Below, piece after piece: positions 25,884 to 37,100 of a stretch of 64,000 bases of DNA; the stretch's first letter is position 1, and each line of letters starts with the position of its first letter. Both the position numbers and the translations under genes were made by a program. The notes under the pieces were generated by a model. It did not search any database and was not told where the DNA came from. It saw nothing but the letters and a program-made list of their open reading frames with translations. Source of the DNA: an uncultured Thermosynechococcus sp. (GTDB lineage: Bacteria; Cyanobacteriota; Cyanobacteriia; Thermosynechococcales; Thermosynechococcaceae); NCBI RefSeq assembly GCF_938074695.1, contig NZ_CALJEM010000007.1, positions 1-64,000 of the forward strand. Direction: 5' to 3'.

Positions 25884-28800
25884 ATGACATCAGTCCTCGA
25901 TGTGACCAATCGCGATCGCTTGATTGAAAGTGAAAGCTTAGCAGCCCGTACCTTACAAGAACGTTTGCGACTGGTGGAAGAGGTCTTGGTGGATGTCTTA
26001 ACAGCAGAATCCGGTCAAGAATTAGTTGATCTATTGCGGCGCTTGGGTGCCCTTTCTTCACCCGAAGGCCATGCCCTCCATCCTCCAGAGGGAGAACTGT
26101 TGAAGGTCATTGAATCCCTCGAGCTAAATCAAGCAATTCGTGCTGCCCGTGCTTTTAACCTCTACTTTCAAATTATCAACATTGTTGAGCAGCACTACGA
26201 ACAACAATACAATCGCGAACGGGCGGCGCAAGAGCGACGACGACCCCGCAGTGTCATGAGCGAACCCATTTCCGGTGTAAGTGGTGAAGGATTTCCCTTG
26301 TCCTATACGGCTGCTAATGCAACGGGTGTGCGCAGTGGTCTGAGTGAGCGCCTAGAGCATAGTCTCTATGAAGCCATTCCCGCCACCCAGCAGTATGGTT
26401 CTTTTGCGTGGCTCTTCCCTCGGCTGCACATGCTGAATGTGCCACCGCGCCATATTCAACAACTGCTGGATCAACTGGACATTAAGCTGGTTTTCACGGC
26501 GCACCCGACGGAGATTGTGCGGCAAACGATTCGCGATAAACAGCGCCGGGTTGCCCGCCTATTGGAGCAACTCGATGTGCTCGAGGGGGCTTCTCCTCAC
26601 CTGACGGACTGGAACGCCCAAACCCTGCGGGCACAACTAATGGAAGAAATTCGCCTCTGGTGGCGCACCGATGAACTGCATCAATTTAAGCCCGAGGTGC
26701 TCGATGAGGTGGAATACACCCTTCACTACTTCAAAGAGGTGATTTTTGCTGTTATTCCCAAGCTCTATCGCCGCCTTGAGCAATCGCTGCATGAAACATT
26801 TCCTTACTTGCAGCCACCCCGTCACAATTTCTGTCGCTTTGGCTCTTGGGTGGGGGGCGATCGCGATGGCAATCCCTATGTCAAACCAGAAGTTACGTGG
26901 CAAACGGCCTGCTATCAGCGCAATTTAGTTCTAGAGGAGTACATTAAGTCCGTTGAGCGGTTAATCAACCTGCTGAGCTTGTCCCTGCACTGGTGCGATG
27001 TGCTCCCGGATTTGCTGGATTCCCTTGAGCAGGATCAACGGCAACTGCCCAGCATCTATGATCAGTATGCGGTGCGCTATCGGCAGGAACCCTATCGCCT
27101 CAAACTTACCTATGTGCTCAAACGACTGCAAAATACCCGCGATCGCAACCGGGCACTGCAAACCTACTGCATTCGCCGCAATGAGGCGGAAGAGCTAAAC
27201 AATGGGCAGTTTTACCGCCATGGTCAGGAATTCTTGGCAGAACTTCTGCTCATTCAGCGGAACCTGAAAGAAACAGGACTCACCTGCCGTGAACTGGATG
27301 ATTTGATTTGCCAAGTGGAGGTCTTTGGCTTTAATTTGGCTGCCCTCGATATTCGGCAGGAAAGCACCTGTCACGCTGAAGCTCTCAATGAAATTACCGC
27401 CTATTTGGGGATTCTCCCCTGTCCCTATACGGAACTCTCGGAAACCGAGCGCACGCGCTGGCTCCTCAGTGAACTTTCGACCCGTCGCCCCTTGATTCCG
27501 GGGGAACTCCCCTTTAGCGATCGCACCAATGAAATCATTGAAACATTCCGCATGGTGCGGCAACTGCAACAGGAATTTGGCACGGATCTGTGCAATACCT
27601 ATATCATCAGCATGAGCCATGAGGTCAGTGATCTGTTGGAAGTGCTCCTGTTTGCCAAGGAGGCCGGGCTTTTTGATCCCGCCACAGGGACCAGTACCCT
27701 GCAGGCAATTCCCCTCTTTGAAACGGTGGAGGATCTCAAGCATGCCCCAGCGGTGCTGACGCAACTCTTTTCTCTGCCCTTTTGCCGCAGCTACTTGGGC
27801 AGCCACAGCACCCCCTTTCTCCAAGAGGTGATGTTGGGGTATTCCGATAGCAATAAGGATTCGGGCTTCCTGAGTAGCAACTGGGAAATTTATAAGGCAC
27901 AACAACGGCTGCAAAAAATTGCCGAAAGTTTTGGCTTCCAACTGCGGATTTTTCACGGTCGAGGGGGGTCGGTAGGACGTGGCGGTGGCCCTGCCTACGA
28001 GGCAATTTTGGCGCAGCCAGAGCAAACGATTAAAGGACGCATCAAGATTACGGAACAGGGAGAGGTGCTGGCCTCTAAATACTCGTTGCCGGAATTGGCC
28101 CTCTTTAACTTAGAAACGGTGGCCACAGCGGTGATTCAAGCCAGTTTGCTGCGCAGTAGCATTGACGAAATTGAGCCTTGGCACGAGATTATGGAGGAAC
28201 TGGCTACGCGATCGCGCCGGTGCTATCGCCATCTCATCTATGAGCAGCCAGAATTCATTGAATTCTTTAACGAAGTCACCCCAATCCAAGAAATTAGCCA
28301 ACTGCAAATTAGCTCACGGCCAACGCGGCGGGAGGGCAAGAAAACCCTTGAGAGTCTGCGGGCAATTCCTTGGGTCTTTAGCTGGACGCAAACTCGCTTT
28401 CTGCTGCCGGCTTGGTACGGGGTGGGCACTGCTCTGAAGGAATTTCTTGAGGAAAAACCCGCTGAGCATCTATCTTTGTTGCGCTACTTCTACTACAAGT
28501 GGCCCTTCTTTCGCATGGTGATCTCCAAGGTTGAGATGACCCTCGCCAAGGTGGATCTGGAAATTGCTCGCTACTACGTCCAGGAACTCAGCCAACCCCA
28601 AAACCGTGAAGCCTTCTTTCGTCTTTATGACCAGATTGCTCAAGAATATCGCCTGACAACAGAGCTAGTACTTACAATTACCGGACATCAACGGCTATTG
28701 GACGGCGATCCAGCACTTCAGCGATCGGTGCAACTGCGCAACCGCACTATTGTTCCCTTGGGTTTCCTGCAGGTCTCTCTCCTGAAACGGCTGCGTCAGC

Positions 28801-28919
28801 ACAACAGCCAAACCACCTCTGGCGCAATTCTCCGCTCCCGCTATGGTCGGGGTGAGTTGCTGCGGGGCGCCCTTTTAACCATCAACGGGATAGCAGCCGG
28901 CATGCGCAACACGGGCTAG
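25884..28919 (+). CDS. ppc: Phosphoenolpyruvate carboxylase
   Basis: A 1011-residue anaplerotic enzyme that carboxylates PEP to oxaloacetate. Key motifs are [12 protein letters not shown] with the catalytic histidine, [29 protein letters not shown] with the catalytic lysine, [16 protein letters not shown] and the C-terminal [21 protein letters not shown] ending in MRNTG. The length with start ATG 25884 equals the 1011 residues I recall for the Thermosynechococcus vulcanus enzyme; a TTG 18 bases upstream is not needed. Its 3' end overlaps the convergent gene by 38 bases. Confidence 0.98.
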   Translation: MTSVLDVTNRDRLIESESLAARTLQERLRLVEEVLVDVLTAESGQELVDLLRRLGALSSPEGHALHPPEGELLKVIESLELNQAIRAARAFNLYFQIINIVEQHYEQQYNRERAAQERRRPRSVMSEPISGVSGEGFPLSYTAANATGVRSGLSERLEHSLYEAIPATQQYGSFAWLFPRLHMLNVPPRHIQQLLDQLDIKLVFTAHPTEIVRQTIRDKQRRVARLLEQLDVLEGASPHLTDWNAQTLRAQLMEEIRLWWRTDELHQFKPEVLDEVEYTLHYFKEVIFAVIPKLYRRLEQSLHETFPYLQPPRHNFCRFGSWVGGDRDGNPYVKPEVTWQTACYQRNLVLEEYIKSVERLINLLSLSLHWCDVLPDLLDSLEQDQRQLPSIYDQYAVRYRQEPYRLKLTYVLKRLQNTRDRNRALQTYCIRRNEAEELNNGQFYRHGQEFLAELLLIQRNLKETGLTCRELDDLICQVEVFGFNLAALDIRQESTCHAEALNEITAYLGILPCPYTELSETERTRWLLSELSTRRPLIPGELPFSDRTNEIIETFRMVRQLQQEFGTDLCNTYIISMSHEVSDLLEVLLFAKEAGLFDPATGTSTLQAIPLFETVEDLKHAPAVLTQLFSLPFCRSYLGSHSTPFLQEVMLGYSDSNKDSGFLSSNWEIYKAQQRLQKIAESFGFQLRIFHGRGGSVGRGGGPAYEAILAQPEQTIKGRIKITEQGEVLASKYSLPELALFNLETVATAVIQASLLRSSIDEIEPWHEIMEELATRSRRCYRHLIYEQPEFIEFFNEVTPIQEISQLQISSRPTRREGKKTLESLRAIPWVFSWTQTRFLLPAWYGVGTALKEFLEEKPAEHLSLLRYFYYKWPFFRMVISKVEMTLAKVDLEIARYYVQELSQPQNREAFFRLYDQIAQEYRLTTELVLTITGHQRLLDGDPALQRSVQLRNRTIVPLGFLQVSLLKRLRQHNSQTTSGAILRSRYGRGELLRGALLTINGIAAGMRNTG

Positions 28920-30261
28920 GAATTCCTAGGCAAGGGGGTTCTTGCTTACTCCCCATGTATTCTGTAGGTCGGCCGGTATCCCCATCAATCACAAGGCTGC
29001 CCACATAGTCGGCATTGCTATAGGCCTTGGCAATTTGCTCGGTGATCTGCCGCATATCCGCAGCAGAGACAACGCCATTGTCGGTGGCCTTGTAAAATTG
29101 CACGGTGACCCGAATGGGGAAGCGGGGATCCCGCTCGATGGGCAGACCGTCAATCTCGGTAAAGGGGCCTTCCACCTCGCCATGGCTAATCACCGCAGCC
29201 TCCACATTAGAGCGAGCGGCGGTGGACATCCCTTCCATCAATTTTGATTCTGGTACCGAGAAAATTGGCATTGGCAGGCGTGGCCGGGGTGCTTGCTTTA
29301 GGGGCACTTGAATGAGCATTACCATATTCATCCCTGCGGCTTCCGCTTGGGCGGAGGTCATTTCACCTTGGCCGCTGCTGACGCCAAAGTCGCGGGCACG
29401 CTGTCCCACGAGGCTCGCCCGTTCGCCATTTTTGTTGAAAAACAGTCGCTGCCCCCATGTTTGCCCCGCTTCAAAGGCATCCCGCTGGTTGTCAATGACG
29501 GTGGCACTGGTGCCTTGGCGGGTGACGAGAATCGCCAACACCGCTGGATTTTTTGCGTAGCTCTGGTAGTTAAAAAGGACGGGGTTGAAGGTGGCCTGCC
29601 CTTGGGGCGGAATGGGTAGAAAACAGGCTTGGGCACTCACGAGGACATGGCTATCGCGATCGGCCAAAAGGGAGCGACGATTCCCTGCCCAGGATCGCGG
29701 GTTGTGGAGATAGTTGCGAAAGTTGCCGAGAAATTCCCTAAGGTTCACCCGTTGCAGGGGTTTCCCCTTTTCATTCCCCACAAGGATAAAGAAGCGCTCA
29801 AGGGGAATATCCGCTGTGCGATCCGTAAAGTTCGGAAAGCGAATTACCGGCATCAGACTCAGTTCATACCCCTTGGTGCGTGGGTTGTACTGCTGGATTT
29901 GAATGGTCATGTCACTGATATTGGGGCCTACGGCAGAATTGTGGTAACGGGCGGTGTCTTCCCATGTAATGTCAAGGATATTTAAGCCATACTGTTGAGC
30001 CAGTCGCTGTGCCTCCGGATTGTGGATCATACTGCGGGTGCGCTCAATCACTTGGCGATAGCGATCGTAGTCGGCCACAGAAACGCGCGATGGGGGTTCG
30101 GGTTTACGGGGTGGCATGGGAGTTGATTCAATCCCCCAAGTGGGTTGACCTTGGGCAGAGGACATAAAACTTTCTCCTAGGGAGAGCACCTTCCCCGCTA
30201 AAACGGTACCGAGAGCCAGTAAACCGATGAGGCCAAGGGAGAGCTGGAGGGGCACAGCCAT
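28882..30261 (-). CDS. Conserved cyanobacterial hypothetical protein with N-terminal anchor
   Basis: I do not recognise a named family. The 459-residue reading from ATG 30261 starts with one hydrophobic segment ([19 protein letters not shown]), suggesting a membrane anchor or signal peptide, followed by a Pro-rich linker and a large soluble domain with [30 protein letters not shown] and [13 protein letters not shown]-like segments. A 19-residue GTG extension to 30318 is possible. No catalytic motif is evident. Its C-terminus overlaps ppc by 38 bases and the last 15 residues (Cys/Pro-rich) are encoded in the overlap zone, perhaps a recent extension. Confidence 0.75.
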   Translation of the reverse strand: MAVPLQLSLGLIGLLALGTVLAGKVLSLGESFMSSAQGQPTWGIESTPMPPRKPEPPSRVSVADYDRYRQVIERTRSMIHNPEAQRLAQQYGLNILDITWEDTARYHNSAVGPNISDMTIQIQQYNPRTKGYELSLMPVIRFPNFTDRTADIPLERFFILVGNEKGKPLQRVNLREFLGNFRNYLHNPRSWAGNRRSLLADRDSHVLVSAQACFLPIPPQGQATFNPVLFNYQSYAKNPAVLAILVTRQGTSATVIDNQRDAFEAGQTWGQRLFFNKNGERASLVGQRARDFGVSSGQGEMTSAQAEAAGMNMVMLIQVPLKQAPRPRLPMPIFSVPESKLMEGMSTAARSNVEAAVISHGEVEGPFTEIDGLPIERDPRFPIRVTVQFYKATDNGVVSAADMRQITEQIAKAYSNADYVGSLVIDGDTGRPTEYMGSKQEPPCLGIPSPCCACRLLSR

Positions 30262-30378
30262 AGAATCGTTCTGAATTCTACCCTCTAGCCTAGTCAAGGG
30301 GACTGCAAATCCGGCCACGGTTTCACTTTTTGCAACAGAGTTTTAGGATCAAAAAGCATCCTTACCCGCAAGTTGCCT

Positions 30379-31113
30379 GTGTTATCCGCTGCTGAAATTC
30401 GCGATCGCGCCACCCACCTCAAATCAACGCTGCCTCCCCATGTCCGCCTGATTGCTGTGAGCAAGTTTGTGCCGGCGGCTGCCATCCGTGCTGCCTACGA
30501 AGCGGGCCTTCGGGATTTTGGGGAAAGCCGCGTACAGGAAGCTGCCAAGAAACGGGCTGAATTGGCAGACCTGCCAGACATCACGTGGCATCTGATTGGC
30601 CACCTGCAAACGAATAAAGTACGGCAGGCGCTGCAACTTTTTGACTGGATTCACTCCGTTGATCGCTGGCAATTAGCGGAGCGCATAAACGCCGTTCTCA
30701 GGGAAACGGGTACCCCCAGTCCTCGCTGTCTGTTGCAAGTAAAACTTCGCCCCGATCCCCAAAAGTACGGCTGGGAAAAATCAGAACTCGAAGCTGCTCT
30801 GCCCCAACTGGATGCCCTCTCCCATCTGCGCTGCTATGGTCTGATGACGATTTTGCCCCTAGGGCTGTCCCCTAACGAACAATTGCAGGTGTTTCAAGAA
30901 TTGCGAGCTTGGGGAGAAACCCTCAGTACCCAACCATGGCAACATCTCCGGTGGCAGGAGTATTCCATGGGCATGACCCAAGACTATCCCCTTGCGGTGC
31001 AGGCCGGAGCAACGATGGTACGCATTGGCACCGCTATTTTTGGCGATCGCTTGCCGCCATTTCCTTCAACTCAGCCGAATTCTCCAGAGGAGAGTAGGGT
31101 TACCCTTCGTTGA
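30379..31113 (+). CDS. yggS: YggS family pyridoxal phosphate homeostasis protein
   Basis: A 244-residue PLP-binding TIM-barrel protein (PROSC/YggS) that buffers pyridoxal 5'-phosphate and affects amino-acid and vitamin B6 balance. Motifs are RLIAVSKFVP with the PLP lysine, DFGESRVQEA, WHLIGHLQTNK and YSMGMTQDYPLAVQAGATMVRIGTAIFG. No ATG is available; GTG 30379 or TTG 30373 are the only starts close to where homologues begin, and neither has a strong ribosome binding site. In many cyanobacteria yggS precedes sepF, which is not seen here. Confidence 0.92.
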   Translation: MLSAAEIRDRATHLKSTLPPHVRLIAVSKFVPAAAIRAAYEAGLRDFGESRVQEAAKKRAELADLPDITWHLIGHLQTNKVRQALQLFDWIHSVDRWQLAERINAVLRETGTPSPRCLLQVKLRPDPQKYGWEKSELEAALPQLDALSHLRCYGLMTILPLGLSPNEQLQVFQELRAWGETLSTQPWQHLRWQEYSMGMTQDYPLAVQAGATMVRIGTAIFGDRLPPFPSTQPNSPEESRVTLR

Positions 31114-31151
31114 GCAGCGGCAATACCCTTGGGGCTGTCACCTGTGGGGGG

Positions 31152-31958
31152 CTAGGAGGCCGGCCGCTCCTGCTGGCGTTGCAGAACCTCACTGAGCGCT
31201 AGCCAATCCTCTAAGCTCAGGGCTTCGGCACGGCTATTGGCATCCCGCCCCAACTGGAGAAGCGCTTGGCGCACCTGCTGCGGTGGCACCAGAGACTGCA
31301 GGGCATTGGCAAGCATCTTGCGGCGGGTGGCAAAGCCCTGTTTAAGAAGAATTTCCAGCCACTGGGGCGATCGCACCCTTGGGAGTACGGCGCGGGGCCA
31401 CAAACGGATAACTGCCGACTCCACCTTGGGGGGCGGCTGAAAGGCGCGGGGGGGTACCGCACACACCTTCTCGCAAGTGGCCAAAAATTGCACCCGTACC
31501 GAGAGGGCGCCGTAGGCTTTGCTACCGGGAGCCGCCATCAGGCGATCGCCAATCTCTTTTTGCACGAGTAGAATTAACCGCTCAAAGGGGGGGCGTCGCG
31601 GTTGGGCAATACTGCCGAGCAGATGCCCCAGCAATGGCCCTGTGATGTTGTAGGGGATATTGGCCACCACTTTGTTACATCCCAAGGGCGTTAAGTCCAG
31701 CCGCAGAATATCCCCCTCAATCAACTGAAACCGCTCACCCCTAAACTGCTGCCGCAGCCGTGGGCAGAGATCCCGATCCAGTTCGACGGCAACCACTTCA
31801 GCCCCGCTGGCGAGGAGGGGACGAGTGAGGGCGCCCCGACCCGGACCAATTTCAAGCACGCGATCGCTCGCCTGCAGCTCAGCCGCTGCAATGATTTGGG
31901 CTAAAACCGATTCACTGCGCAGCCAATGCTGGCCAAAGCGTTTGCGGGCACGACTCAC
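31152..31958 (-). CDS. rsmA: 16S rRNA dimethyladenosine transferase RsmA (KsgA)
   Basis: A 268-residue AdoMet-dependent enzyme that dimethylates the two adjacent adenines of the 3'-terminal hairpin in 16S rRNA. RARKRFGQHWL at the start, LEIGPGRGALTRPLL (AdoMet site), IEGDILRLDL and the NIPYNITGPL catalytic motif are intact. The GTG start at 31958 abuts the eno stop codon without a gap, so translation is probably coupled to eno. Confidence 0.96.
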   Translation of the reverse strand: MSRARKRFGQHWLRSESVLAQIIAAAELQASDRVLEIGPGRGALTRPLLASGAEVVAVELDRDLCPRLRQQFRGERFQLIEGDILRLDLTPLGCNKVVANIPYNITGPLLGHLLGSIAQPRRPPFERLILLVQKEIGDRLMAAPGSKAYGALSVRVQFLATCEKVCAVPPRAFQPPPKVESAVIRLWPRAVLPRVRSPQWLEILLKQGFATRRKMLANALQSLVPPQQVRQALLQLGRDANSRAEALSLEDWLALSEVLQRQQERPAS

Positions 31959-34104
<2,146 letters not shown>

Positions 34105-34260
34105 AGGCACCTCTGGAGTTCGGCGGCACTCCCGCAGCTTCTCGTTCTAACTTCTTTTTTGCCTAAGGGCGGCCTAGGAGTTGTCATTCTTTAGCAAACT
34201 TGATACAAAAGAATTGTCCAATTCTTGCCCAATCATCAATCATCTGACGTGAGGAGTTTT

Positions 34261-34416
34261 ATGAAATCTCTTTACAAGCTTGCTGCCCTAGGCTTAATTT
34301 TAGTTGGTTTCTCCACAACACTGGTTGCCTGCGGGGGGGGCGGAGGTAACACCGAGAATCCAGCACCAACAGAATCGCCGGCAGAATCACCGACTCCCCA
34401 AACACCGGGACAGTAA
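34261..34416 (+). CDS. Small lipoprotein (51 aa)
   Basis: A tiny lipoprotein: MKSLYKLAALGLILVGFSTT is the signal peptide and LVACG a lipobox, so the mature protein would be a lipidated cysteine followed by a Gly run and a Thr/Glu/Ser/Pro-rich tail of about 30 residues with imperfect repeats of PxESP. A strong GAGGAG lies upstream of ATG, and an intrinsic terminator follows at 34475, so it looks like an independently transcribed gene. Function is unknown; such peptides are common as envelope components. Confidence 0.8.
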   Translation: MKSLYKLAALGLILVGFSTTLVACGGGGGNTENPAPTESPAESPTPQTPGQ

Positions 34417-34474
34417 TTCCTTTTAGCTTCTACTGAGATTGTCTATTTTAAGCTATTTTAAGGGATCAAGTGGG

Positions 34475-34507
34475 GGATGACTTTGAGAGTCATCCTCTTT
34501 CTCTTTC
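34475..34507 (+). terminator. Intrinsic terminator after the small lipoprotein gene
   Basis: GGATGACT (34475-34482) pairs perfectly with AGTCATCC (34488-34495) around TTGAG, followed by a T-rich run TCTTTCTCTTTC. It ends the lipoprotein transcript and may also act on the convergent ABC exporter gene. Confidence 0.75.
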
Positions 34508-34534
34508 AAAACAACTCTCAGGTGGGAGAGTATT

Positions 34535-36304
34535 CTATTGCAGGGAGCTTTCCAACTGGTACTGTTCCCAAAGGGATTGATAGAGTCCTTCTGCTGTCAG
34601 CAGTTCGTTGTGAGTTCCCTGCTCAACAATCTGCCCCTTGTCCATGACGAGAATGCGATCGCAGGTGGCTGCTGCGGAAAGTTGATGGGAGATAAAGAGA
34701 ATCGTGCGAGGTCGCTGTTGTTGCCGCAGGGCTTGCAGGATGTGGCTCGCCGTTTGGTTATCCACACTGGCAAGGGCGTCATCTAAAACTAAGATCGGTG
34801 CATCCACCAGTAGGGCACGGGCTAAAGCCGTGCGTTGTCGCTGTCCGCCAGAGAGGGTAATCCCCCGCTCGCCCACCAAGGTTTCGTACTGCTGGGGAAA
34901 GTTGAGAATTTCGTTGTGAATCTGGGCTTGGCTAGCGGCAGCAATGACCTTTAACTCCGTAGCATCGGGTTCGCCGTAGCGAATGTTGTCTTTGATCGTG
35001 GTACTAAAGAGAAAGCTTTCTTGGGGCACGTAGGCGATCGCCCCCCGCAGATCGGCAAGGCGCAGCCGCGTAATGTCAATGCCATCCAAGAAAATCTGAT
35101 TAGGGGCAATCTCCAATAGTCGAGGCAGCGCACTGGCCAAGGTGGATTTGCCGCAGCCAATGGGACCCACGATCGCCACCATTTCGCCGGGGTGAATTTC
35201 AAAACTGAGGTGGTCGAGGGCGGGGGTGGAGCAATTGGGATAGGTAAAGGTCAAGTCTTGACAACGCAGGTGTCCCTGAACGCGATCGCGGGGGAGAGCC
35301 AGGGCATCGGGAGCATCAATGATACGGGGTTCGACACTTAAAATCGCCTCAATGCGGTCAACGCTGACCTCTCCCTGCTGGTAGGCGGTAATCGTAAATC
35401 CCAACAATGCCGTCGGGAAAATCAGCCGCTCAATATACAGCAACAGGGCAATGAAATCGCCCACCTGAATTGTGTGTGCAGCAATCATCCGACTGCCAAA
35501 CCAGAGGAGAATCAGCAAACTCAAGCTGACCATGCCTCCTAGGAGGGGAAAGAGAATGCTGCGGGTTTTGGCCAAGACCAGATTGTTCCTGAGCAGCTCT
35601 TGGTTCAATTGGTCAAATTGGCGCTTTTCATTGGTTTCTTGCCCATAAATTTTAATGAGTGCAATGCCGCTCATGTCCTCTTGGATGAGTTCACTCAGCT
35701 CGGCAAGGCTTTGTTGCACATCCAGTTGCTCTGCCCGCAGGCGATCGCTAAAGGTTTGGACAATAAAGAGAACCGCCGGATAGACGGCGATCGCCCCCAA
35801 GCTCAACCCCGGATGAATTGCCAGCATGACCGGCAGCGTCATCCCGTAGGCAAACACTGTGTTCGCTGCACTCAAAAGGGCAAAGCCCACCAGACGGCGA
35901 ATATTATCCACATCACTGGTGGCACGGCTAATCAAATCCCCAGGGGTATTCTCCGCAAAGTAACTGGGTTCAAGTCGCAACAGATGCTCAAAGAGCCGTT
36001 GCTTGAGGTCAAATTCCACCAGTCGTCCGGCGCCAAAGATCCACAGGCGCGAAGCCATGCGAATCAGCCACATCAAAGAGGCGAGGCCGATCAGCAGCAG
36101 GGCATAGAACACCAGCCGTCGAAAGTCAAACTTAGCCTGCAATTCATCAACGGCAGTGCCAATCAGCAGCGGCAGATAGGTTCCGAGGAGGTTGACAATG
36201 AAAAGCGCCGCAATGCCCCCCCAAATCTTTAGCTGATGAGGACGCAGATAGGCCAGCAGGCGACGCAAACGGCCAGAGCGGCCAGTTTTAGGAAGAGTAA
36301 CCAT
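34535..36304 (-). CDS. ABC exporter half-transporter (fused permease-ATPase)
   Basis: A 589-residue type IV ABC exporter with six membrane helices (about 25-300) and a C-terminal ATPase. Walker A is GPIGCGKST, the signature LSGGQRQRTALARALL is intact, and Walker B reads ILVLDDALASVD. The residue after the Walker B aspartate is Asp rather than the catalytic Glu. This occurs in the non-canonical half of heterodimeric exporters such as the BmrC/YheI group, so a partner half elsewhere is expected. Substrate could be lipids or drugs. ATG 36304 is the start; the small gene at 36332 upstream is in the same direction. Confidence 0.92.
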   Translation of the reverse strand: MVTLPKTGRSGRLRRLLAYLRPHQLKIWGGIAALFIVNLLGTYLPLLIGTAVDELQAKFDFRRLVFYALLLIGLASLMWLIRMASRLWIFGAGRLVEFDLKQRLFEHLLRLEPSYFAENTPGDLISRATSDVDNIRRLVGFALLSAANTVFAYGMTLPVMLAIHPGLSLGAIAVYPAVLFIVQTFSDRLRAEQLDVQQSLAELSELIQEDMSGIALIKIYGQETNEKRQFDQLNQELLRNNLVLAKTRSILFPLLGGMVSLSLLILLWFGSRMIAAHTIQVGDFIALLLYIERLIFPTALLGFTITAYQQGEVSVDRIEAILSVEPRIIDAPDALALPRDRVQGHLRCQDLTFTYPNCSTPALDHLSFEIHPGEMVAIVGPIGCGKSTLASALPRLLEIAPNQIFLDGIDITRLRLADLRGAIAYVPQESFLFSTTIKDNIRYGEPDATELKVIAAASQAQIHNEILNFPQQYETLVGERGITLSGGQRQRTALARALLVDAPILVLDDALASVDNQTASHILQALRQQQRPRTILFISHQLSAAATCDRILVMDKGQIVEQGTHNELLTAEGLYQSLWEQYQLESSLQ

Positions 36305-36331
36305 ATCCTCAACCTAACAGATATTGCCCCC

Positions 36332-36517
36332 CTAGGGGGTAGCACTTTCGAGAAACTGGTTGAGGTCTTCCACTAAACGATTTAGCTCTGCCTCGGCGGT
36401 TAAGCGAATGCGGTCATCGCGCACCGTCAAGAGAACTTTAGCGGCATAGGGATTTGGCCAAATATTGGGATTACAAAAGACTTCAAGAAAGACTTTGCCC
36501 ACGTACTGATATTCCAT
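36332..36517 (-). CDS. Small conserved hypothetical protein (61 aa)
   Basis: I do not recognise a named family, but the sequence MEYQYVGKVFLEVFCNPNIW, AAKVLLTVRDDRIRL and AEAELNRLVEDLNQFLE looks like a compact alpha/beta domain with normal codon use. ATG 36517 is the start. It sits 27 bases upstream of the ABC exporter on the same strand, and downstream of ykgJ and a possible broken ORF, so it is probably part of a run of minus-strand genes. Confidence 0.65.
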   Translation of the reverse strand: MEYQYVGKVFLEVFCNPNIWPNPYAAKVLLTVRDDRIRLTAEAELNRLVEDLNQFLESATP

Positions 36518-36538
36518 GGCGGCTTGGGGGGCAGGGGG

Positions 36539-36668
36539 TTACCGCTGACTTTGGCATGGGCGATCGCCCGCATGAATCTCTTGCCGTAGCGCCTCTGCCG
36601 CTTCTGGGGAACAGCAAAAACTCACCGAGGCTTCTACATAAATTCGCCCGCCCCCGTTACTCGCTCAT
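36539..36668 (-). pseudogene. Possible frameshifted small gene
   Basis: A minus-strand frame from 36664 to the TAA at 36539-36541 reads GRIYVEASVSFCCSPEAAEA and onward with protein-like composition, but has no start codon: it is preceded in frame by TGA. ATG at 36666-36668 lies one base out of frame and gives ATG AGC GAG TAA. Removing one base between them would give an ORF of about 43 residues (MSDNGGGRIYVEASVS...). It fills an otherwise empty 195-base gap between ykgJ and the next small gene. It could also use an unusual start or be non-coding. Confidence 0.35.
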
Positions 36669-36712
36669 CGGCTCTGGCTAAACACACCGTTGCCATTATA
36701 GAAGGCATCTGA

Positions 36713-37090
36713 TCAATCATCCCCTTGGGGAAGATCTGCGCTGTGCTCCACCAGATATGTATAGCGCAGTAGTTCAAAACTCTGTTCACCGTAGCGATCG
36801 CTAATGTGCTCACAGCAGCACTGAATGGCAAACTCATCCAGTTCTTCCGGTAGGACGCCGTACAAGTCCTCAAAAACCTCCGGCGTCACGCGACAAAAGC
36901 GGGGGCGAGTCTCATAGATACGACAACGGCGGCTGAGGGGTTCAAAGTGAATACACCAGCCATCGGCACCAATGAGGGATTGGTAGAGGGCAAATTCCTC
37001 TGCATTGAGAATGCTCGGCACCTCGGAGCGATCGCTCAACTCAAGGTAACAACAAGCACCACACCCCTGCATACACTGCCATTTTTTCAT
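36713..37090 (-). CDS. YkgJ family cysteine-cluster protein
   Basis: A 125-residue protein with the zinc- or iron-chelating cysteine cluster of the YkgJ/UPF0153 family: WQCMQGCGACCYLE near the start, then GWCIHF, RRCRIYETRPRFCRV and CCCEH. All the family cysteines appear to be present. The molecular role is unknown. ATG 37090 lies ten bases past the rnb stop codon on the same strand, so the two are likely co-transcribed. Confidence 0.87.
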   Translation of the reverse strand: MKKWQCMQGCGACCYLELSDRSEVPSILNAEEFALYQSLIGADGWCIHFEPLSRRCRIYETRPRFCRVTPEVFEDLYGVLPEELDEFAIQCCCEHISDRYGEQSFELLRYTYLVEHSADLPQGDD

Positions 37091-37100
37091 GCTTTTAAGA

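Noticed and set aside
27195-28025. A 276-codon frame antisense to ppc
   Set aside because: Shadow of ppc coding sequence; no ribosome binding site or recognisable domain.
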